A DNA stretch of 64,000 nt. Origin: CAWIUB01 sp963839995. GTDB taxonomy: Bacteria; Actinomycetota; Actinomycetes; Mycobacteriales; Jatrophihabitantaceae. The DNA lies in NCBI GenBank assembly GCA_963839995.1, contig CAWIXH010000013.1, positions 1 to 64,000 of the forward strand, written 5' to 3'. Made by a program: the position numbers and the translations under genes. Of this stretch, positions 45,176 to 53,524 are shown piece after piece; within the stretch, counting starts at the first letter, position 1; every line of letters starts with the position of its first letter. The notes beneath the pieces were generated by a model, which had not been told where the DNA came from, searched no databases, and saw only the letters and a list, made by a program, of their open reading frames with translations.

Positions 45176-45386
45176 CTACCTCGCGGGTGTGCGCGAGGAC
45201 GGCATGACGGTCACCGCCGACGACGTCCGCCTCGGCTACCTCGGGTCGCTACTGCTTCGCGCCGGCTTCACGGCCCTGCCGTTCGAGCTGCTCCGCGACC
45301 CGCTGCCGCCGGCCTGGGACGCCGCGCGGCTGGCCGAGCGGATCCGGCTCACCCGGCTGATCCTGGACCTCACCGCCGACATATAG
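45168..45386 (+). pseudogene. C-terminal fragment of a phosphotransferase-family protein
   Basis: The frame AYLAGVREDGMTVTADDVRL, then GYLGSLLLRAGFTALPFELL through to LILDLTADI and a stop at 45386 looks like the last 70 residues of an aminoglycoside-phosphotransferase-fold protein. No catalytic loop (HGD.....N) remains and there is no start; upstream codons in this frame are the shadow of the MarR remnant. The identification rests on sequence style only. Confidence 0.5.
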
Positions 45387-45410
45387 AGTGGTCACCCTCC
45401 AGCATCGGGC

Positions 45411-46160
45411 ATGATCGAGGTCATGACCGCCAGGCGTGGACGCGCGATGGGCACAGCCCAGGGCGCGGCCTCGCTCGTGGCCGGCGTGCGCGCGGGCGTG
45501 TCGAGCTGGCGCGATCCGGCCGCCCGGCTGCGCCGTCGCCAGCGCCGCGCGCGGTGGGGCGTCGGGATCCGCGCGGTACCGACGGCGGCCCTGTCCGTCG
45601 TGGCCGCCGAGACGATCGTGGGCGGCAGCCCGGTGCTTGGAGGCACCGTGGCCGCGGTCGCCGCGGGCGGCTTGTGGGTCACCGGCGTGGCCGCCCGGCG
45701 CGCTTGGCGGCTGCACCGGCTACCCGTCCCGCGAAGGATGCCGCCGCTGCCACGAAGGGGATCGGCCGCCCGGCCGGCGATGCAGCGCCTGGTCGCTCAG
45801 CAGCGGGCCCTCGACCAGCTCGTCGACCTGCTCGGTCCGTCGGCGTCGGACACCGCGGCCGAGGCCGATGCGGCAGCTATCGCCCTGCGCGAATACAGCG
45901 AGCGCATCGTCGCGATAGAGGCTGCTCGGCCGGCAGCGTCAGGCGAACAGCGCCGCGACGTCGACGCTGCCGTGGGGGCACTCGTCTCGCGTTTGGAGTC
46001 CGGTGTCACCGCGCACGGCCGGCTGGTCGCTGCCGCTGCCGACGCCGTGGCCGCGAGCTCCGGACCGCCCGACCGGGTCGCGCTGCACCGCGTCGCGGAG
46101 GAAACCGACCGGCTGAGCGGACTGGCCATAGGTCTGCGCGAACTCGACCGCGGCGAGTAG
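45411..46160 (+). CDS. Membrane-associated protein, possibly PspM-like
   Basis: The 249-residue protein has a basic N-terminus, two hydrophobic segments (AVPTAALSVVAAETIVGG and TVAAVAAGGLWVTGVAA), a basic loop, and an Ala-rich helical C-terminal half (about 120-249). The layout resembles the mycobacterial phage-shock membrane protein PspM, but no motif is decisive and no pspA is nearby. The start could be ATG 45411 or 45423. It converges on meaB with adjacent stop codons. Confidence 0.6.
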   Translation: MIEVMTARRGRAMGTAQGAASLVAGVRAGVSSWRDPAARLRRRQRRARWGVGIRAVPTAALSVVAAETIVGGSPVLGGTVAAVAAGGLWVTGVAARRAWRLHRLPVPRRMPPLPRRGSAARPAMQRLVAQQRALDQLVDLLGPSASDTAAEADAAAIALREYSERIVAIEAARPAASGEQRRDVDAAVGALVSRLESGVTAHGRLVAAAADAVAASSGPPDRVALHRVAEETDRLSGLAIGLRELDRGE

Positions 46161-47150
46161 TCAGCCCGCCAGCGAGGCGACCAAATCGTCCGCAGCCGTG
46201 TACGGGTCGATCTCGCCGGCAACCAGCCGCCGCGCTGCGGCCGCGAGCGCGACCGAGCCGTGGACCTCCAGGAACCGGGTACGCATCTGGGCCACGGCAA
46301 TCGCCTCGATCTCAGCCGAGGCTCGCGCCTCTCGCCGGCGCCCCAGTTCGCCGTGCGTGACCATCCAGTGGCGGTGCTTCTGCAGCGCCGCGAGCACGTC
46401 GCCGACACCCTGACCCCGGGTGGCGACGGTCTTGACGATCGGCGCTCGCCACCTGCCGCGCTGCGAATGCGGGCCACCCAGCGACTGCATGAAACGCAGG
46501 TCGCGGGCCACCTGGTCGGCACCGTCGCGGTCGGCCTTGTTGACGACGAAGATGTCCGCGGTCTCGAGGATGCCCGCTTTCGCGGCTTGGATCCCGTCGC
46601 CCATCCCGGGAGCTAGCAGCACCACTGTGGTGTCGGCGAGGGAGGCGACCTCGACCTCGGCCTGGCCCACGCCGACCGTCTCGATCAGCACGATGTCGCA
46701 CCCGGCCGCGTCCAGCACCCGCAGCGCCTGCGGCACCGCCGACGACACCCCGCCCAGATGCCCCCGGGATGCCATGGAGCGGATGAACACGCCGTCGTCG
46801 GTCGCGTGCTCCTGCATCCGCACGCGGTCACCTAGCAGCGCGCCACCGGAGAATGGCGAGGACGGGTCGACGGCCAGGACCCCGACGCGCTGGTCCTGCT
46901 CCCGCAGGGCGCTGACCAACACCGACGTCGACGTCGACTTGCCCACCCCTGGCGACCCGGTTAGCCCGACGACCTGTGCCCGGCCGATGAGTGGGACGAG
47001 CATCGCCGCCACGTTACGCAGCAGCGGCGAATCGTTCTCGACCAACGAGATCAACCGGGCGACGGCCCGCGGGTCGCCGCTACGCGCGCGGGTGACGAGA
47101 TCGTCCAGATCGACCGCACGGCGGTCGGCGGCAACGGGACGGGCGGACAC
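46161..47150 (-). CDS. meaB: Methylmalonyl-CoA mutase-associated GTPase (MeaB/ArgK)
   Basis: MeaB is a G3E P-loop GTPase that guards cofactor loading and repair of adenosylcobalamin mutases. The 329-residue protein has Walker A TGSPGVGKSTSTS, Asp in VLAVDPSSPFSGGALLGDRVRM, switch ETVGVGQAEVEV and NKAD specificity motif FVVNKADRDG. GTG 47150 lies 9 bases after the thiolase stop, so the two form an operon. IcmA and Ecm in this window are likely clients. Confidence 0.95.
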   Translation of the reverse strand: MSARPVAADRRAVDLDDLVTRARSGDPRAVARLISLVENDSPLLRNVAAMLVPLIGRAQVVGLTGSPGVGKSTSTSVLVSALREQDQRVGVLAVDPSSPFSGGALLGDRVRMQEHATDDGVFIRSMASRGHLGGVSSAVPQALRVLDAAGCDIVLIETVGVGQAEVEVASLADTTVVLLAPGMGDGIQAAKAGILETADIFVVNKADRDGADQVARDLRFMQSLGGPHSQRGRWRAPIVKTVATRGQGVGDVLAALQKHRHWMVTHGELGRRREARASAEIEAIAVAQMRTRFLEVHGSVALAAAARRLVAGEIDPYTAADDLVASLAG

Positions 47151-47159
47151 GCTTGTCGA

Positions 47160-48350
47160 TCAGCCGGCCGCGGGAACGTGCAGAATCAGGGCGTCGCCCT
47201 GACCCCCGCCACCGCACAGCGCCGCGGCGCCCGTTCCGCCGCCACGGCGGCGCAGCTCCAGCGCCAGAGTGAGCGCAACGCGCGCGCCGGACATCCCGAT
47301 CGGGTGGCCGAGCGCGATCGCTCCGCCGTTCACATTGACGATCTCCTGACCCACGCCGAGGTCCTTCATCGATTGGATGGCCACAGCAGCGAATGCCTCG
47401 TTGATCTCGATCACGTCGAGGTCGCCGACGCGGAGCCCCTCCTTGCGCAGCGCGTCGTTGATCGCATTGGAAGGCTGCGACTGCAGCGAGTTGTCCGGCC
47501 CTGCGACGTTGCCGTGCGCGCCGATTTCGGCCAGCCAGGACAGGCCCAGCTCCTCCGCTTTCGCCTTGCTCGTCACGACCACGGCCGCGGCGCCGTCGGA
47601 GATCTGCGACGCCGAACCCGCGGTGATCGTCCCATCTTCGCTGAACGCCGGCTTGAGCCTGGCGAGGGATTCCACGGTCGTATCGGGGCGCACTCCTTCA
47701 TCCTCGCGGAACTCGAGAGGATCGCCGCTGCGCTGCGGAATCGAGACCGGAACGATCTCCTCGTCGAAGACGCCGTTCTTCTGCGCGAGCGCGGCACGCT
47801 GGTGCGAGCGGGCGGACAACTCGTCCTGGGCTTCGCGGGTGAGGCCGAGCTTGGCGCTGAACTTGTCGGTTGACTCGCCCATCGGGATGTGTTCGAAGGC
47901 GTCCGTCAGCCCGTCGTGGGCCATCGCGTCCAGCATCTCGATGGCGCCGTACTTGTAGCCCACCCGCGACTTCGGCAGCAGGTGCGGGGCGTTGGTCATC
48001 GACTCCTGCCCGCCCGCGACGACGATGTCGAACTCACCGGCGCGGATGAGCTGGTCGGCGAGGGCGATGGCGTCCAGCCCAGACAGGCAGACTTTGTTGA
48101 TCGTGAGGGACGGCACGCTGAGCGGAATGCCCGCCTTGTACGCGGCCTGGCGGGCTGGGAGCTGCCCGGTGCCTGCTTGCAGGACCTGACCTACGATCAC
48201 GTACTGCACCTGATCGGGCCGCACCCCAGAACGGTCGAGCGCTGCCTTGATGGCGATGCCGCCGAGGTCTGCGCCGGAGAAATCCTTGAGTGATCCGAGC
48301 AACCTGCCCATCGGCGTACGGGCACCACTGACGATCACTGATCCAGCCAT
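47160..48350 (-). CDS. phaA: Acetyl-CoA C-acetyltransferase (thiolase)
   Basis: This thiolase condenses two acetyl-CoA to acetoacetyl-CoA or cleaves it. The 396-residue protein has nucleophile Cys88 (NKVCLSGLDAI), His349 (GGAIALGHPIGMSGAR) and Cys379 (ALCGGGGQGDAL). ATG 48350 gives the standard N-terminus MAGSVIVSGARTPMG. With Hbd, crotonase and Ccr it starts the acetyl-CoA to ethylmalonyl-CoA sequence. It is divergent from the epimerase, with a shared 114-base promoter region. Confidence 0.95.
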   Translation of the reverse strand: MAGSVIVSGARTPMGRLLGSLKDFSGADLGGIAIKAALDRSGVRPDQVQYVIVGQVLQAGTGQLPARQAAYKAGIPLSVPSLTINKVCLSGLDAIALADQLIRAGEFDIVVAGGQESMTNAPHLLPKSRVGYKYGAIEMLDAMAHDGLTDAFEHIPMGESTDKFSAKLGLTREAQDELSARSHQRAALAQKNGVFDEEIVPVSIPQRSGDPLEFREDEGVRPDTTVESLARLKPAFSEDGTITAGSASQISDGAAAVVVTSKAKAEELGLSWLAEIGAHGNVAGPDNSLQSQPSNAINDALRKEGLRVGDLDVIEINEAFAAVAIQSMKDLGVGQEIVNVNGGAIALGHPIGMSGARVALTLALELRRRGGGTGAAALCGGGGQGDALILHVPAAG

Positions 48351-48464
48351 GGCAGACCTCCAGACGACCGCGTTGGCCCCACTGTAACCAGGCGGCGCCG
48401 ACCCTCGATGTGAATCCGGGCACGGCGGTCGCCGTAAGCGCAGATCAACCGCCACCATGATCGG

Positions 48465-48896
48465 ATGAGGGTTGACAGCCTTTTCACCCGGATCGACCAC
48501 GTGGGTATCGCGGTACCCGATCTCGACGCCGCGATCGCGTTCTACCGCGACACGTTCGGCGTGGTCAGCGTGCATGAAGAGGTGAATGAGGAGCAGGGGG
48601 TCCGCGAGGCGATGCTCGCCGTCGGGGACGGGGCTACGCGCGTCCAGCTGCTCGCTCCGCTGTCCCCCGAGTCGGCCATCGGCAGGTTCATCGAACGCAA
48701 CGGCCCGGGGATTCAGCAGATCGCCTACACCGTCGAGGACATCGAGGCAGCATCAACGGCACTGCGGAACCGCGGCATGCGCCTGCTCTACGATGCCCCA
48801 CGACGCGGCACGGCCGGCAGCCGTGTCAACTTCATCCACCCGAAGGACGCCGGCGGCGTGCTGGTCGAACTCGTCCAACCGGCCGACGCAAGTTAG
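48465..48896 (+). CDS. epi: Methylmalonyl-CoA/ethylmalonyl-CoA epimerase
   Basis: This VOC-fold epimerase flips the 2-alkylmalonyl-CoA centre. The 143-residue protein has His12 (IDHVGIAVPD), Gln61 (RVQLLAP), and Glu135 (GVLVELVQP) as metal ligands. The second metal His of the classical family (GLHH motif) is replaced by Gln in GPGIQQIAY (84-85), as I recall for the mycobacterial homologue too. It lies 91 bases before ccr on the same strand, with a dyad spanning its stop codon. Confidence 0.93.
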   Translation: MRVDSLFTRIDHVGIAVPDLDAAIAFYRDTFGVVSVHEEVNEEQGVREAMLAVGDGATRVQLLAPLSPESAIGRFIERNGPGIQQIAYTVEDIEAASTALRNRGMRLLYDAPRRGTAGSRVNFIHPKDAGGVLVELVQPADAS

Positions 48897-48920
48897 CTGA
48901 AAGCTGGTAAACTTTAGCTA
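48894..48920. promoter_or_regulatory. AT-rich dyad between epi and ccr
   Basis: TAGCT(G)AAAG and CTTTAGCTA are complementary over 9 bp, allowing one extra base, with eight bases between. It contains TAAACT (48908-48913), a fair -10. It could be the promoter/operator for ccr separate from epi. Confidence 0.4.
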
Positions 48921-48987
48921 CCATGCGTGGCACCGGCTACTCGATGCCGGAGGCCACTGGCGTGGAAGAAGCTGTGAGGCTACCGAC

Positions 48988-50319
48988 GTGGAAGACTTTC
49001 GCACCGCGATCCTGGCCGGCGCGCCGGGCAGCGAGCTCGAACGGCTGCCGCTCCCGGAGTCCTACCGCGGCGTCGTCGTGCGCGCCGACGAGGTCGACAT
49101 GTTCGAGGGGCTGAGCACCAGGGAGAAGGACCCCCGCAAGAGCCTGCACGTCCAGGACGTGCCCACCCCCGAACTCGGCGTGGGTGAGGCGATCATCGCC
49201 GTGCTGGCGAGCGCGATCAACTACAACACGGTCTGGACCTCGATCTTCGAGCCGGTCCCCACGTTCGCCTTCCTCAAGCGCTACGGCAAGTCGTCCGCGC
49301 TCGCCGCCAAGCACGACCAGCCTTACCACGTCGTCGGCTCCGACCTCTCCGGCGTCGTGCTGCGCGTCGGGCCCGGGGTAACCAAATGGAAGGCGGGCGA
49401 CGAGGTCGTGGCGCATTGCCTGTCCGTGGAACTGGAGGACCCGCAGGGCCACGACGACACGATGATGGACCCGCAGCAGCGCATTTGGGGGTTCGAAACC
49501 AACTTCGGCGGGCTGGCCGAGCTGGCGCTGGTCAAGTCCAACCAGCTGATGCCCAAGGCGGCGCACCTGACCTGGGAGGAGGCGGCAGTCCCCGGACTGG
49601 TCAACTCGACCGCTTACCGCCAGCTCGTCTCGCACCACGGAGCGGCCATGAAGCAGGGCGACGTCGTGCTGATCTGGGGCGCATCCGGTGGGCTTGGCTC
49701 CTACGCGACGCAGTACGCGCTGAACGGCGGCGCTATCCCGGTGTGCATGGTCTCCTCCCCCGAGAAGGCCGACCTGTGCCGGTCGATGGGCGCCGAGCTG
49801 GTCATCGACCGCAACGCCGAGGGCTACCAATTCTGGAAGGATGGCGTGCAGCAGCCGTCCGAGTGGAAACGGCTGGGCGGCAGGATCCGCGACCTCACCG
49901 GCGGCGAGGACCCGGACATCGTCTTCGAACACCCCGGCCGCGAGACGTTCGGCGCGAGCGTGTACGTGACCAAGCGCGGCGGCACGATCGTGACGGTCGC
50001 GTCCACGTCGGGTTACTGGCACGAGTTCGACAACCGCTATCTGTGGATGACGCTCAAGCGGATCGTCGGCTCGCATTTCGCCAACTACCGCGAGTCCTGG
50101 GAGGCCAACCGGCTGATCAGCAAGGGCCACATCCACCCGACGCTATCGAAGGTCTACCCCTTGGCCGAGACGGGCCAGGCGGCCTTCGACGTCCACCGCA
50201 ATCTGCACCAGGGCAAGGTGGGGGTTCTCTGCCTCGCCCGCCGCGAGGGCCTTGGCGTACGTGACGAGGAACTGCGCGCAAAGCACCTGGACGAGATCAA
50301 CCGCTTCCGCGACCGGTGA
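48988..50319 (+). CDS. ccr: Crotonyl-CoA carboxylase/reductase
   Basis: Ccr reductively carboxylates crotonyl-CoA with NADPH and CO2 to (2S)-ethylmalonyl-CoA. The 443-residue MDR-family protein has Ccr-specific blocks NYNTVWTSIFEPVPTFAFLK, VGSDLSGVVLRVG, EKADLCRSMGAELVIDRNAE and GSHFANYRESWEANRL. Residues matching the CO2 pocket known from Kitasatospora (Asn, Phe-Glu, His) are kept: Asn80, Phe169-Glu170 and His362. GTG 48988 has GTGAGG 8 bases upstream. Ccr serves the ethylmalonyl-CoA pathway or makes polyketide extender units. Confidence 0.94.
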   Translation: MEDFRTAILAGAPGSELERLPLPESYRGVVVRADEVDMFEGLSTREKDPRKSLHVQDVPTPELGVGEAIIAVLASAINYNTVWTSIFEPVPTFAFLKRYGKSSALAAKHDQPYHVVGSDLSGVVLRVGPGVTKWKAGDEVVAHCLSVELEDPQGHDDTMMDPQQRIWGFETNFGGLAELALVKSNQLMPKAAHLTWEEAAVPGLVNSTAYRQLVSHHGAAMKQGDVVLIWGASGGLGSYATQYALNGGAIPVCMVSSPEKADLCRSMGAELVIDRNAEGYQFWKDGVQQPSEWKRLGGRIRDLTGGEDPDIVFEHPGRETFGASVYVTKRGGTIVTVASTSGYWHEFDNRYLWMTLKRIVGSHFANYRESWEANRLISKGHIHPTLSKVYPLAETGQAAFDVHRNLHQGKVGVLCLARREGLGVRDEELRAKHLDEINRFRDR

Positions 50320-50363
50320 GTCGTTGGTTGGGCGCGCCGACGATCTAGTGCGACGATGGGATC

Positions 50364-51341
50364 ATGTCAGCCGACAACACGACGGATGCCCTGCCGATCC
50401 TGGACGACCGCGGCTTCGACATCGCGATGCGCGGATACGACCGCCGTCAGGTCGAGGAGTACGTATCGCAGCTGGACGAGGAAGTGCGGGCCGCGCATGC
50501 CGCGCGAAGCGCCGCCGAGGCGCGCAGCGCCGACCTGGCAGCGCACATCGGCAGCGCGCAGGCGCAGATCGAGTCATTGCGCCGGCAGCTGCAGATCGCG
50601 ACCCAGGAGGTCAACGAGGACAACGTAGCCCCACGGGTGCGCGAGCTGCTCGAGTCGGCGAAGGCCACGGCGCAGAGCCTGCGGGCCGACGCCGACGCGT
50701 ACGCCGTGACCACCCGGACGAGCGCCGACGAGGCAGCGGCGCGGGTCCGAGCGGCCGCGCAGGCCGAGGCCGACCAGATTCTTGGCGAAGCGACCCAACG
50801 GCACGCGGAAGCCGACGAGACGTTCCGTCGCCGGCTGTCCGAGGCCGAACGGCATCACGCCGATGTCACCGCAGAGGCGAACGCCCAGCTGGACCTGGCC
50901 CGTACCCAAGAGGCGCAGATCACCCGCGAGGCGGAAGCCTTACGTCAGCGCCTGGACGCCGAGGCGGCAGCCGAGCGCGCGACCGCGGCTGAGGACTTCG
51001 AGATCGCGCTGCGCGCACGACGTACCGAGGAGCAGCGGCGCTCGGCTGAGCAGATCGCCGCCGCGCAGGTCAGGGCCGAGCAGATCGTCACCGACGCCGA
51101 GGCCGAAGCGGTGGGCCTGCGGCAGCAGGCCGAAGCGCACCTGGCTGGGGCCAAGCAGGAGGCCGAGCAGATCGTGCGTGACGCGCACGAGCAGGCCGGT
51201 CGGCTCACCGATGCGGCGGCGGCCGAGGTCCGCGATCTCGAGGGACAGCGCGCCGATGCGCACGCCGGGTTGCGCAAACTGCATCAGCGGCTCGCGAAGG
51301 TGATCGCCGATGCCGCTCCCCCGGCACCGGGCCCTCAGTAA
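50364..51341 (+). CDS. DivIVA-domain coiled-coil protein, Scy/FilP-like
   Basis: The 325-residue protein has an N-terminal DivIVA-type membrane-curvature motif (GFDIAMRGYDRRQVEEYVSQ, about 17-36), then an almost unbroken Ala/Glu/Arg coiled coil to residue 310 and a short Pro-rich end. Streptomyces Scy and FilP have this build and organise polar growth; from memory their genes also neighbour epimerase, thiolase and meaB. It follows ccr by 44 bases. Its last 7 bases overlap the convergent zinc-finger gene. Confidence 0.8.
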   Translation: MSADNTTDALPILDDRGFDIAMRGYDRRQVEEYVSQLDEEVRAAHAARSAAEARSADLAAHIGSAQAQIESLRRQLQIATQEVNEDNVAPRVRELLESAKATAQSLRADADAYAVTTRTSADEAAARVRAAAQAEADQILGEATQRHAEADETFRRRLSEAERHHADVTAEANAQLDLARTQEAQITREAEALRQRLDAEAAAERATAAEDFEIALRARRTEEQRRSAEQIAAAQVRAEQIVTDAEAEAVGLRQQAEAHLAGAKQEAEQIVRDAHEQAGRLTDAAAAEVRDLEGQRADAHAGLRKLHQRLAKVIADAAPPAPGPQ

Positions 51342-51649
51342 CGCGGAGCCGACCGGCTGCGCTGGATGCCGGGGGAACGGCGGTCGCGATTCGCCCAGCA
51401 CGCAGTATGCCAGTGCCGTCGGTCACCAGCGTCGGTGTCATCAGCGGGCCAGGCGACCACATGCGGCTGCCCGGAGCGCACCTGCTGGTCACAGCCGGGG
51501 CAGCGGTACACCCTGCCCGAAGAAGTCCGCGCGACCGACCGGACGACGTACACCTGGCCACGCCAGTCGTCGCGTCGCTCGCCCACCGTGGACATCGGCG
51601 GCCGAGCCACGTCGACGTCCTCGGCGCGGCGACGGTTCTGCCTGGGCAT
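51335..51649 (-). CDS. Small zinc-finger-like protein
   Basis: The 104-residue basic protein has a likely metal site YRCPGCDQQ with a later HWHTAC segment (Cys, Cys, His, Cys) between Arg-rich ends. In actinobacteria such proteins are often labelled ATP/GTP-binding, without evidence. ATG 51649 lies 14 bases after the stop of the dehydrogenase fusion on the same strand, so it may be co-transcribed with it. Confidence 0.65.
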   Translation of the reverse strand: MPRQNRRRAEDVDVARPPMSTVGERRDDWRGQVYVVRSVARTSSGRVYRCPGCDQQVRSGQPHVVAWPADDTDAGDRRHWHTACWANRDRRSPGIQRSRSAPRY

Positions 51650-51663
51650 CAGCCCAGGGTAGG

Positions 51664-53445
51664 TCAGGTGTAGTCGCGGAAGCCTTTGCCGGTCTTGCGG
51701 CCGAGCCGGCCGGCCGTCACGAGCTGCTCCAGCAGCGGCGCCGGCGCGTACCCCGGCTCGCGGAACTCCTGGAACAGCGTGCGCTCGACGGCGAGCGTTA
51801 CGTCGTTGCCGATGACGTCCATCAGCTCGAACGGGCCCATCGGGTAGCCGCAACCCACCTTCATTGCCGCGTCGATGTCATCGGCCGTGGCGTACTGCGT
51901 TTCGAGCATCTTGACCGCGTCGTTCAGGTACGGGACGAGCAGCGCGTTGACGATGAATCCGGCGCGGTCCCCGCAGCGCACCGCATGCTTGCCGATCTTG
52001 CGGGTGACGTCGAGCACCGTCGCCTCGGCGTCGGCCGCGCTCGATACCGTCGTCACCACCTCGACGAGTTTCATGACCGTGGCCGGGTTGAAGAAGTGCA
52101 TCCCGATGACGTCTGCCGGGCGGGAGGTGGCCATCGCGCACTCGATCACCGGCAGGCTGGACGTCGTAGTAGCCAGCACCGTACCCGGCGCGCAGATCTC
52201 GTCCAGATTCTCGAAGAGGGCGTGCTTGACGCCGAGCTCTTCGACGATCGCCTCGACCACGAGCTGCACCGGAGCGAGATCCTCCAGTCGCGTGGTGCCG
52301 GTGATCCGGCTGAGCGCGGCGTCGCGGTCCGCCTCCGCGAGCTTGCCACGCTGCACCGCCTTTTCCATGGACCGGGTGATGACACTGATGACCTTGGCGA
52401 CCTTCTCCTCGCTGCGCGCGCGGAAGATCACGTCGAAACCCGCCTTGGCGAACACCTCGATGATCCCGGTCGCCATCGTCCCCGAGCCAGCCACGCCGAC
52501 CCGCTCGACCGGCCGCACGGCCGCCTCGACTGCCGCGGCTGCCGGCGTTTGCGCGTCGTCGACGACGGTGGGCGAATCAGGCTGATCGTAGGTGTAGAAG
52601 CCCCGCCCGCTCTTGCGGCCGAGCAGCCCCGCGCTGATCATCTGCTTGAAGATCGGGGTCGGCGCGTGCAGCCGGTCGCGCCGCTGCCGGTACATCGTGT
52701 CGAGGATCTCGTAGGCCGTATCGAGCCCGATCAGGTCGAGCAGCGAGAGCGGGCCCATCGGCAGGCCGCAGCCGAGCTTCATCGCCTCGTCGACGTCCTC
52801 GCGACTGGCGTAGTTCGCCTCGTACATCGCCGCCGCGTGGTTGAGGTACGGGAACAGCAGCGCGTTGGCGATGAACCCCGCGCGGTCGCCGGTCGTGACA
52901 TCGACCTTGCCGAGCTTCTGGCTGAAAGCCTCGACGGCCTCGAGAGTCTCCGGCTCGGTGAGCACGCTGCTCACGATCTCTACCAGCTTCATCACCGGCG
53001 CCGGGTTGAAGAAGTGCAGGCCGACGACCTTGCCCGGCCGGCGGGTGGCCACCGCGATCTCGGTGACCGGCAGCGACGAGGTGTTGGTGGCGAGGATAGC
53101 CGCCGGCTTGCAGATCTCGTCGAGCTGGGCGAAGATCGATCGCTTCAGGTCGAGGTGCTCGGGCACTGCCTCGATGACCAGGTCCACGTCGGCCAGCGCC
53201 TTGAGGTCGGTGCCGTAGTCGATGCGGGTCAGCAGCTGGGTCTGTTCGTCCGCGGTGAGCTTTCCGCCGGCGACAGCACGGGCCGTGGAGTGCTCGAGGT
53301 GGCCGCGGCCGCGTTCGATCCCCGCTTCGTCGACCTCGACCCCCACCACTGCGACGCCGGTGCGGGCGACGACCTCGGCGATGCCGGCACCCATCGTGCC
53401 GAGCCCGATGACACCTACCTGCTGGAACTCGCTAGACATGTCCAT
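51664..53445 (-). CDS. Tandem-duplicated 3-hydroxyacyl-CoA dehydrogenase (two HBDH units fused)
   Basis: Two complete 3-hydroxybutyryl-CoA dehydrogenase units of about 290 residues lie in one chain. Unit 1 has GVIGLGTMGAGIAEV, LHFFNPAPVMKLVEI and DRAGFIANALLFPYLN; unit 2 has GVAGSGTMATGIIEV, MHFFNPATVMKLVEV and DRAGFIVNALLVPYLN. Both keep the catalytic His (HFFNP). Each unit ends with a GRKSGRGFY- or GRKTGKGF-type tail. It should interconvert 3-hydroxyacyl- and 3-ketoacyl-CoA with NAD(P)+. ATG 53445 has GAGAGG 6 bases upstream; 53451 and 53439 are alternatives. Single-unit enzymes normally dimerise, so the fusion may mimic a dimer. Confidence 0.9.
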   Translation of the reverse strand: MDMSSEFQQVGVIGLGTMGAGIAEVVARTGVAVVGVEVDEAGIERGRGHLEHSTARAVAGGKLTADEQTQLLTRIDYGTDLKALADVDLVIEAVPEHLDLKRSIFAQLDEICKPAAILATNTSSLPVTEIAVATRRPGKVVGLHFFNPAPVMKLVEIVSSVLTEPETLEAVEAFSQKLGKVDVTTGDRAGFIANALLFPYLNHAAAMYEANYASREDVDEAMKLGCGLPMGPLSLLDLIGLDTAYEILDTMYRQRRDRLHAPTPIFKQMISAGLLGRKSGRGFYTYDQPDSPTVVDDAQTPAAAAVEAAVRPVERVGVAGSGTMATGIIEVFAKAGFDVIFRARSEEKVAKVISVITRSMEKAVQRGKLAEADRDAALSRITGTTRLEDLAPVQLVVEAIVEELGVKHALFENLDEICAPGTVLATTTSSLPVIECAMATSRPADVIGMHFFNPATVMKLVEVVTTVSSAADAEATVLDVTRKIGKHAVRCGDRAGFIVNALLVPYLNDAVKMLETQYATADDIDAAMKVGCGYPMGPFELMDVIGNDVTLAVERTLFQEFREPGYAPAPLLEQLVTAGRLGRKTGKGFRDYT

Positions 53446-53524
53446 GTCCATCCTCTCCCATTCGGTAGTCCGTCGCAGAATAGCGCGCCTGGCAGCGCTT
53501 GCGACCCGTCTGATGAGGCAATAC

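Noticed and set aside
48897..48987. Cobalamin riboswitch before ccr, or elsewhere near the B12-dependent genes
   Set aside because: No B12-box-like conserved core or suitably long leader was found upstream of icmA, ecm, ccr or the adenosyltransferase.
48988..50319. Generic zinc alcohol dehydrogenase
   Set aside because: The Ccr-specific blocks and CO2-pocket residues are present and catalytic zinc ligands are not.
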